This document shows, piece after piece, positions 15,397 to 19,073 of a stretch of DNA of 19,073 nucleotides. Each line of letters starts with the position of its first letter. The first letter of the stretch is position 1. The notes below the pieces were generated by a model, which ran no database searches, was not told the DNA's origin, and saw only the letters and a program-made list of their open reading frames with translations. The stretch comes from Planctomycetaceae bacterium (lineage in GTDB: Bacteria; Planctomycetota; Planctomycetia; Pirellulales; Pirellulaceae), in NCBI GenBank assembly GCA_007133715.1, contig SLMF01000227.1:1-19073 (forward strand). Direction: 5' to 3'. Both the position numbers and the translations under genes were made by a program.

Positions 15397-15455
15397 CCGA
15401 CATCTCCTTGGAAAACCGAGTTTCAAGATGAACGTGGAGTGTGACACGAACGGGG

Positions 15456-15516
15456 ACCGGTTGCAAGATGGGCGGGAAGCCGGAACGGCACCCGGACCGC
15501 CACGGCAACCGGTTGC
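15456..15516. promoter_or_regulatory. Operator-like repeats ACCGGTTGC upstream of the aminotransferase operon
   Basis: A perfect 12-bp palindrome GCAACCGGTTGC lies at 15505-15516. Its right half recurs as ACCGGTTGC at 15456-15464, overlapping a minus-strand TTGCAA (15466-15461) that could serve as a -35. CG-centred palindromes of this kind are typical of LacI-family sugar regulators. The regulator itself is not in the window. Confidence 0.4.
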
Positions 15517-15553
15517 GAACCAACCCGCGATCGGCTGCGTCCGCGTCCCCCGG

Positions 15554-15691
15554 TTATCGATCGTCGAGCCAATCGGGAAACTGGCCGTGGCCCGTGACAT
15601 GCCCGCCCCGCAGCCAAGCCAGATTGAATCGGGCGACTTGCATCCCGTGATAGACGCCCGACTCGACCCCCTTGAAAAGCAAAACGATCAT
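15554..15691 (-). CDS. Small ORF, 45 residues, downstream of the methyltransferase
   Basis: No family recognised. From ATG 15691 the protein begins MIVLLFKGVESGVYHGMQ, continues with RFNLAWLRGG and ends FPDWLDDR before TAA 15554-15556. A GGCGAGG run lies directly before the ATG, which is close for an SD. The frame is open back to the methyltransferase stop (15773), adding 27 codons without an ATG, so a TTG start upstream is possible. The residue mix (Trp, His, Tyr, aliphatics) and G/C-rich third positions look coding. It lies in frame with the methyltransferase, directly behind its stop. It could be a real small protein, a lost C-terminal extension, or the tail of an older gene cut by insertion. 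Confidence 0.35.
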   Translation of the reverse strand: MIVLLFKGVESGVYHGMQVARFNLAWLRGGHVTGHGQFPDWLDDR

Positions 15692-15772
15692 CCCCTCGCC
15701 CGGTGTGCCCGGGCGTCCGGCAGTCAAGCTGGAATCGGCACCGGGCTCGTCGTCGACGCGGCGTTGGACCGG

Positions 15773-16618
15773 TTAGAAGTTCATCCACAGCGACTCGATC
15801 ATTCGCTGTTTCTTGGCGCCGGCCGCCGCTTTGTTGTCGATTTCGATATCCTCTCGCCGCCAATCCGACAGTTTCCGGTTGTACAGCGGGTTCGGGTAGC
15901 CGGACAAAATCACTTTGCCCTTACAGCCCCGGATCGTCGCCAGCAGCTCTCGGTGGTCCTCTTCGCTCATCTCGTGCTGATAGGCACTGGTCGCCACCCG
16001 CGTCTCGTGCACATAGGGCGGATCCAAGTAGAACAGGGTCGCCTCGCCATCCTGTTGGCGGATCACGTCGACCGCCGGGCGGTTCAAAATCACCACCCGT
16101 CGCAGGCGGTCGGCCACGGCAGGCAAGCCCTGGACGCAATTCCACCAAGCCGAAGCCTGCTCGCTCATCTGCCGACGCGTGCGGCGGCGTGAGAGCGTTG
16201 CAAAGTCGCGGAACGCTCCCGCACGACTCTGGCGGCAGCGAATGAAAAACGCGGCCGCCGCCGCCGGATCCGGGTCGCTGGTCGGCGACATGCGCGATCC
16301 GGCATCCTCCCACTCAATCTCGGAAAAAGGCGTGGCCAGGACCTCGCGGTAAAACAGGTCGAAGGTCTCTTCCTTTTGCAGCACCCGCCAGAAATTGGTC
16401 AGCTCGCGGTGAATGTCGTTGACCACCTCGCTGGACCCCTGGTGGTAATTTGGCTCACCCCAAAACAGGGATTTCTCCAGCGGATCCTTCTCCAGAAGCA
16501 CCGCCAACCCCCCGGCGTATGCTTCGACATAGTGTAAATGGGGTGGCATTCTGGCGATGATCTGTTTCGCCAAATAATGTTTGCCACCCCACCATTTTAA
16601 CGGTTGGACTAGGCTCAC
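15773..16618 (-). CDS. D12-class DNA N6-adenine methyltransferase, solitary
   Basis: This enzyme methylates adenine N6 in DNA using S-adenosylmethionine. I take the GTG at 16618 as start because AGGAGG lies 4 nt upstream; another GTG at 16654 would add 12 residues. From 16618 the protein has 281 residues. Motif X is PLKWWGGK (6-13). Motif I is VEAYAGG (31-37). EVVND (64-68) is the acidic segment typical of the class. The catalytic motif IV is DPPY (199-202). ILSGYPNPLY (237-246) and the end MIESLWMNF are also typical of phage and solitary Dam-like enzymes. No restriction endonuclease gene is next to it. It is divergent from the AbiE toxin-antitoxin operon across 431 bp, which suggests an accessory or defence island. 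The recognition sequence cannot be read from the gene. Confidence 0.9.
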   Translation of the reverse strand: MSLVQPLKWWGGKHYLAKQIIARMPPHLHYVEAYAGGLAVLLEKDPLEKSLFWGEPNYHQGSSEVVNDIHRELTNFWRVLQKEETFDLFYREVLATPFSEIEWEDAGSRMSPTSDPDPAAAAAFFIRCRQSRAGAFRDFATLSRRRTRRQMSEQASAWWNCVQGLPAVADRLRRVVILNRPAVDVIRQQDGEATLFYLDPPYVHETRVATSAYQHEMSEEDHRELLATIRGCKGKVILSGYPNPLYNRKLSDWRREDIEIDNKAAAGAKKQRMIESLWMNF

Positions 16619-16747
16619 GGGACCTCCTGATGACCTGTGAAATCGTTCCGGCACACGGCTTCCATAGGGAAGGGCCTCTCAGGATAAAACGAGCCGCAAG
16701 AAACACAATGGGAGAAACACCAAAAAGGGTTGTTCTGGCATCAGGCC

Positions 16748-16762
16748 GTACTCGTACTCGAA
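16748..16762 (-). repeat. 15-bp repeat TTCGAGTACGAGTAC, copy 1 (minus orientation)
   Basis: The minus strand reads TTCGAGTACGAGTAC, identical to 18899-18913 on the plus strand. The two copies lie in opposite orientation on either side of the abiE operon. Internally it is a tandem of GAGTAC. I associate this string with dispersed intergenic repeats in Pirellulaceae, from memory only. Confidence 0.7.
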
Positions 16763-16865
16763 CGGGTTATCGCTGACCGACCACCTCATCGCCAGAAAAC
16801 TGGCCCCCTTTCCAGCCGGAATCGGCACCCGATATTTCGGTCAACTGCCGTGTCTTGCCGCGGGG

Positions 16866-16944
16866 TACGGAAAGAAAGGCTGCGCGAAAGCGGCGTCGAG
16901 CCTCCGCAGTCCAAAACTGCCGCTGTTTCGCGTTTCTTCCCGTA
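16866..16944. repeat. Long imperfect hairpin (about 23 pairs) upstream of abiE
   Basis: TACGGAAAGAAA (16866-16877) pairs with TTTCTTCCCGTA (16933-16944) at 11 of 12 positions. After a 5-nt bulge, CGCGAAA (16883-16889) pairs with TTTCGCG (16926-16932). GCGGC (16890-16894) then pairs with GCCGC (16919-16923) across a 2-nt bulge. Within the loop GCAGT (16906-16910) can pair with ACTGC (16916-16920). It could be a small repeat element or a structured RNA. Confidence 0.6.
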
Positions 16945-16996
16945 TCTTCGTTGCGTCCACGTCACCTTATCTCGGGAAACAAATGAAAAATGCGGA

Positions 16997-17023
16997 TCTA
17001 TGTCCACTGTTGCTGGACATAGA
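16997..17023. promoter_or_regulatory. Perfect 10-bp inverted repeat, likely AbiEi operator
   Basis: TCTATGTCCA (16997-17006), a 7-nt spacer, and TGGACATAGA (17014-17023). The second arm contains the -35 hexamer of the putative abiE promoter. Known AbiEi antitoxins repress their own operon by binding inverted repeats in the promoter, so this is the natural binding site. Confidence 0.7.
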
Positions 17024-17042
17024 CCGGTAAAAATGGTATGTT
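17014..17042 (+). promoter_or_regulatory. Putative abiE promoter with start point at the start codon
   Basis: TGGACA (17014-17019), a 17-nt spacer and TATGTT (17037-17042) match the sigma70-type boxes at 5 and 4 of 6 positions. Transcription would begin about 7 nt on, near 17049-17050, which is the ATG itself. No SD precedes that ATG, so the mRNA may be leaderless. Confidence 0.5.
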
Positions 17043-17049
17043 CTGAGCT

Positions 17050-17742
17050 ATGATTACTGCGATGGATATTCGGGAGCAGACGCGTTCGGATGTGTTGGAC
17101 TACCAGCAATTGGTGTCCTGTCTGCAAGGCTATGCCAAGCCGCGGGACCGGATCGGCGCGTTGCTGGCGGACAGCAGTCTGATTCGCGTGCGCAAGGGGC
17201 TGTACGTACTCGGCGAGCGTTATCGTCGGGCTCCTGTCAGCCGCGAGTATCTTGCCAATCTGATCTATGGCCCCTCCTACGTGAGCCTCGATTACGCCTT
17301 GAGCTACTACGGTCTGATTCCGGAGCATGTCCAGGATGTGACATCCATCACGACGGGCGCAAGCCGCCGGTTCGACACGCCATTCGGGGTATTCAGCTAC
17401 CGGTTCCTGTCGCCCCGACGTTATTCTCCCGGTGTCCTTTGGTCGGGCGAAAGCGACGGCAAGTGCCTGATGGCTTCGCCCGAGAAGGCGTTGGTGGACA
17501 AGGTTTGGGCAGATAAGCGATTCAGCCCAACCAGCCTGAAGGAGGTTGACGCCTACCTGGATGATGACCTGCGGCTGGATGAAGCACAAGTGGCAACGCT
17601 GGATGGAGAGTCCTTCACCGCCATTCGCAACGCCTTTGCGTCACGAAAGGTCGATATGCTAGTCCGGTGTCTGATGCAGCGGTTGAGCAGGCGGGATGGC
17701 ACGGCAAATGGAAGAACCCGCGGTCATGGAGACGCATCATGA
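17050..17742 (+). CDS. abiEi: AbiEi-type antitoxin and transcriptional autorepressor (type IV toxin-antitoxin)
   Basis: This 230-residue protein is the antitoxin of an AbiE abortive-infection module. The N-terminal winged helix spans about 17-60 (DYQQLVSCLQGYAKPRDRI, then LIRVRKGLYVLG). The C-terminal antitoxin domain begins with GPSYVSLDYALSYYGLIPE (74-92), the family's most recognisable segment, followed by TPFGVFSYRFL (110-120) and ASPEKALVDKVW. AbiEi binds promoter repeats through its N-domain and blocks toxicity of AbiEii without stable contact. The start is ATG 17050; an ATG at 17062 is possible and equally lacks an SD. The stop overlaps the toxin start as ATGA. The inverted repeat at 16997-17023 is its likely operator. 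Confidence 0.92.
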   Translation: MITAMDIREQTRSDVLDYQQLVSCLQGYAKPRDRIGALLADSSLIRVRKGLYVLGERYRRAPVSREYLANLIYGPSYVSLDYALSYYGLIPEHVQDVTSITTGASRRFDTPFGVFSYRFLSPRRYSPGVLWSGESDGKCLMASPEKALVDKVWADKRFSPTSLKEVDAYLDDDLRLDEAQVATLDGESFTAIRNAFASRKVDMLVRCLMQRLSRRDGTANGRTRGHGDAS

Positions 17743-18605
17743 ACGAAGCCATCCGACAAATGCTTGAACGTTATGCGTGTCGGACACGCGATGACCATAT
17801 CAGGGCCTTGCGGGAAATCCTGCAGCAGATCGCGCTGCTGGGCCTGTGGCGTGCCAAATTCTTCGAGCATGCCGCATTTTACGGTGGCACGGCTTTGCGT
17901 GTGCTGTATGGGCTGGATCGCTATTCGGAGGATCTGGACTTCTCGCTCCTGAAGCCCGCCACAGATTTCAAGCTTGGCGCGTATGGCGATTCGCTATGCC
18001 GGGAACTCGGTAGTTTCGGTTTCGACGTCTCTTTCGAGAGCCGGAAGCGGAGGGTGCGATCCGCCATGGAATCGGCGTTTCTAAAGGCAAACACGCGGCA
18101 ACAGTTAATCGTCATCAAGTCATCCCCGGTCCTGACCCAGTCGATGCTTGCCGGTCAGGTGATGAAGATCAAGCTGGAGGTGGACACCGATCCGCCAGGC
18201 GGGTTCGAAACCGAAAGTCGTGCGGTACTTCTGCCGGTGCCCTTCGCAGTGCGCGCCTACCGTCAGCCCGACCTCTTCGCCGGAAAGCTGCACGCCGTGC
18301 TGTGCCGCAAATGGAAAACCCGAGTGAAGGGCCGCGATTGGTATGACCTTGTCTGGTACGTCGGCCATCATCCGCAAGTCCGCCTGAGTCATCTGGAAGC
18401 GCGCATGCGGCACTCCGGCGACTGGACCGGTCAGGCGGAGTTCTCCCGGACGGATTTGCTTGACCTATTGCATACCGCCATCGGCAAGCTGGATGTGAAC
18501 CAGGCCCGACAAGAAGCGGAACGTTTCGTCAGCGACAAGTCGTCGTTCGATCTCTGGTCCCAGCCCTTTTTCCGCCAGATTATCGAGCAGATCGAAACCG
18601 TGTAA
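17739..18605 (+). CDS. abiEii: AbiEii-type nucleotidyltransferase toxin
   Basis: This 288-residue toxin belongs to the DUF1814 group of the DNA polymerase beta-like nucleotidyltransferases. Known AbiEii/MenT-type toxins bind GTP or other nucleotides, and MenT toxins modify tRNA. The start is ATG 17739, overlapping the antitoxin stop by 4 nt, with GGAG 7 nt upstream; a longer in-frame start inside abiEi is unlikely. Motif I is FYGGTALR (47-54) followed by SEDLDF (63-68) with Asp65 and Asp67. KIKLEVD (143-149) holds a further acidic motif. DLFAGKLHAVLCR (178-190) with Lys183 and GRDWYDL (198-204) complete the family pattern. All expected catalytic residues are present, so the toxin looks intact. 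Confidence 0.93.
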   Translation: MNEAIRQMLERYACRTRDDHIRALREILQQIALLGLWRAKFFEHAAFYGGTALRVLYGLDRYSEDLDFSLLKPATDFKLGAYGDSLCRELGSFGFDVSFESRKRRVRSAMESAFLKANTRQQLIVIKSSPVLTQSMLAGQVMKIKLEVDTDPPGGFETESRAVLLPVPFAVRAYRQPDLFAGKLHAVLCRKWKTRVKGRDWYDLVWYVGHHPQVRLSHLEARMRHSGDWTGQAEFSRTDLLDLLHTAIGKLDVNQARQEAERFVSDKSSFDLWSQPFFRQIIEQIETV

Positions 18606-18710
18606 CACGGCAGCCTTTCTAACGCGGCCTCGTCTACTCGGCCGCAACCGAAGGCAAAATCCGAAACTCGAATGTCCCAGACAACACAAACTTGCCCGAA
18701 GCGGCAAAAT

Positions 18711-18752
18711 AATACAACTTTGTATTGCTTCAGTTTTGTATCAGCTTATAAT
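18711..18752 (+). promoter_or_regulatory. Promoter with overlapping palindrome
   Basis: TTGCTT (18725-18730), a 16-nt spacer and a perfect TATAAT (18747-18752). The palindrome AATACAA-CT-TTGTATT (18711-18726) ends in the -35 box, and its arm recurs as TTTGTAT inside the spacer (18735-18741), 16 bp after the copy at 18719. This arrangement suggests a repressed promoter. Confidence 0.45.
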
Positions 18753-18773
18753 GGCCCTCTGACAATCTCAAAT

Positions 18774-18797
18774 GTCACCGGATCTCCGGTCAGTGAC
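18774..18797. other. Palindromic stem-loop ACCGGA-TC-TCCGGT
   Basis: ACCGGA (18777-18782) and TCCGGT (18785-18790) form a perfect inverted repeat with a 2-nt centre. GTC (18774-18776) and GAC (18795-18797) can extend it across a bulge. It begins about 15 nt after the predicted start of the 18747 promoter. Confidence 0.45.
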
Positions 18798-18898
18798 GAT
18801 GATTTCTACGACCGAGTGTGGGATCAACCGAGTCAGCAGCGACAGCCCCCTTCATCAAGCGGGTTCACCACGTCGGCTGGATTCGTCATCCGCCCTCT

Positions 18899-18913
18899 TT
18901 CGAGTACGAGTAC
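18899..18913 (+). repeat. 15-bp repeat TTCGAGTACGAGTAC, copy 2 (plus orientation)
   Basis: Exact inverted match to 16748-16762. A further GAGTACGA follows at 18923-18930, and CGAGT/ACTCG (18901-18905 with 18934-18938) bracket this local cluster. Confidence 0.7.
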
Positions 18914-19073
18914 CGTTGCACTGAGTACGATTGACTCGCCGATGTGGCTCGACTGGTCTCCGAAAGATTCTCGTGTGTCCGAGCCCGACTGCGACGGGGG
19001 GCCGCGCCCTGGATTGCTCGGCTCGGAACCGGGACAGCCGCTCCAAACGCGACCGTAATTTCTTGGCAGATCC

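Larger units (their letters stand above)
15397..15772. other. Intergenic stretch between aminotransferase and methyltransferase genes
   Basis: Apart from the small ORF (15554-15691) and the ACCGGTTGC operator-like repeats, I see no further gene. A weak promoter for the aminotransferase may lie at 15466-15438 on the minus strand (TTGCAA, 17 nt, CACACT). Confidence 0.4.
16619..17049. other. Divergent 431-bp region between methyltransferase and abiE operon
   Basis: No gene is supported here. The region holds one copy of a 15-bp repeat (16748-16762), a long imperfect hairpin (16866-16944), and the AbiE promoter with its overlapping inverted repeat (16997-17042). I see no convincing promoter for the methyltransferase. 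Confidence 0.6.
18606..19073. other. 468-bp region after abiEii without a convincing gene
   Basis: An open frame at 18672-19058 lacks an SD and a recognisable domain and looks accidental. The stretch contains an AT-rich promoter/operator candidate (18711-18752), a palindromic stem-loop (18774-18797) and the second 15-bp repeat copy with extra GAGTAC units (18899-18938). A transcript starting near 18759 could be a small RNA or could serve a gene beyond the window edge. Confidence 0.5.

Noticed and set aside
14122..15444. 440-residue plus-strand open frame opposite the aminotransferase.
   Set aside because: The minus strand has all PLP-enzyme motifs and a good SD; the plus frame is rich in His, Gln and Arg as expected of a shadow.
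18672..19058. 128-residue plus-strand ORF after abiEii.
   Set aside because: The start has no SD, it precedes the TATAAT promoter, and the product is low-complexity Ser/Thr/Pro without a domain.

Overview
The window is GC-rich bacterial DNA, most likely from a planctomycete of the Pirellulales type. This is an inference from content: a secreted formylglycine sulfatase, a protein with two N-terminal CxCGxxF...CPxCG ribbon repeats, a NagB-like isomerase, a DegT aminotransferase next to a zinc dehydrogenase, and a GAGTACGAGTAC repeat of the kind I associate with Pirellulaceae intergenic DNA. No rRNA, tRNA or CRISPR array is visible.

Layout. Bases 1-692 are the C-terminal part of a leucyl aminopeptidase (+). 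Facing it on the minus strand are a sulfatase, a NagB-like sugar-phosphate isomerase and panD, which starts at a divergent promoter region (3880-4207). A membrane-anchored double zinc-ribbon protein runs the other way (4208-5119).

The centre (5312-12519) is a minus-strand cluster: TonB-dependent receptor, YfiR/DUF4154 periplasmic protein, membrane histidine kinase with a YfiN-like periplasmic sensor region, Rcp1-like single-domain response regulator, and a soluble hybrid kinase with three receiver domains. The last four genes are spaced by 8 nt, a 41-nt overlap and 28 nt, which is a clear operon. The receptor lies 124 nt upstream, behind a stem-loop. I infer an envelope-sensing route: ligand or receptor state to YfiR, YfiR to the kinase, then phosphotransfer through four receiver domains. 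No DNA-binding or cyclase output is encoded here. This is the best candidate for an uncharacterised system.

A 484-bp non-coding stretch (12520-13003) full of palindromes separates this cluster from a two-gene operon: DegT/DnrJ/EryC1 PLP aminotransferase followed by a zinc medium-chain dehydrogenase. Such a pair usually makes an amino sugar or aminocyclitol, or breaks one down. A LacI-type palindrome lies upstream.

The right end (15554-19073) looks accessory. It holds a solitary D12-class adenine methyltransferase with a small ORF behind it, and a divergent AbiEi/AbiEii type IV toxin-antitoxin pair. The AbiE promoter is overlaid by a perfect 10-bp inverted repeat. The AbiE operon is bracketed by a 15-bp sequence in opposite orientations, and a long imperfect hairpin lies upstream. 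The last 468 bp have no convincing gene but contain a good promoter/operator candidate and the second copy of the 15-bp repeat.
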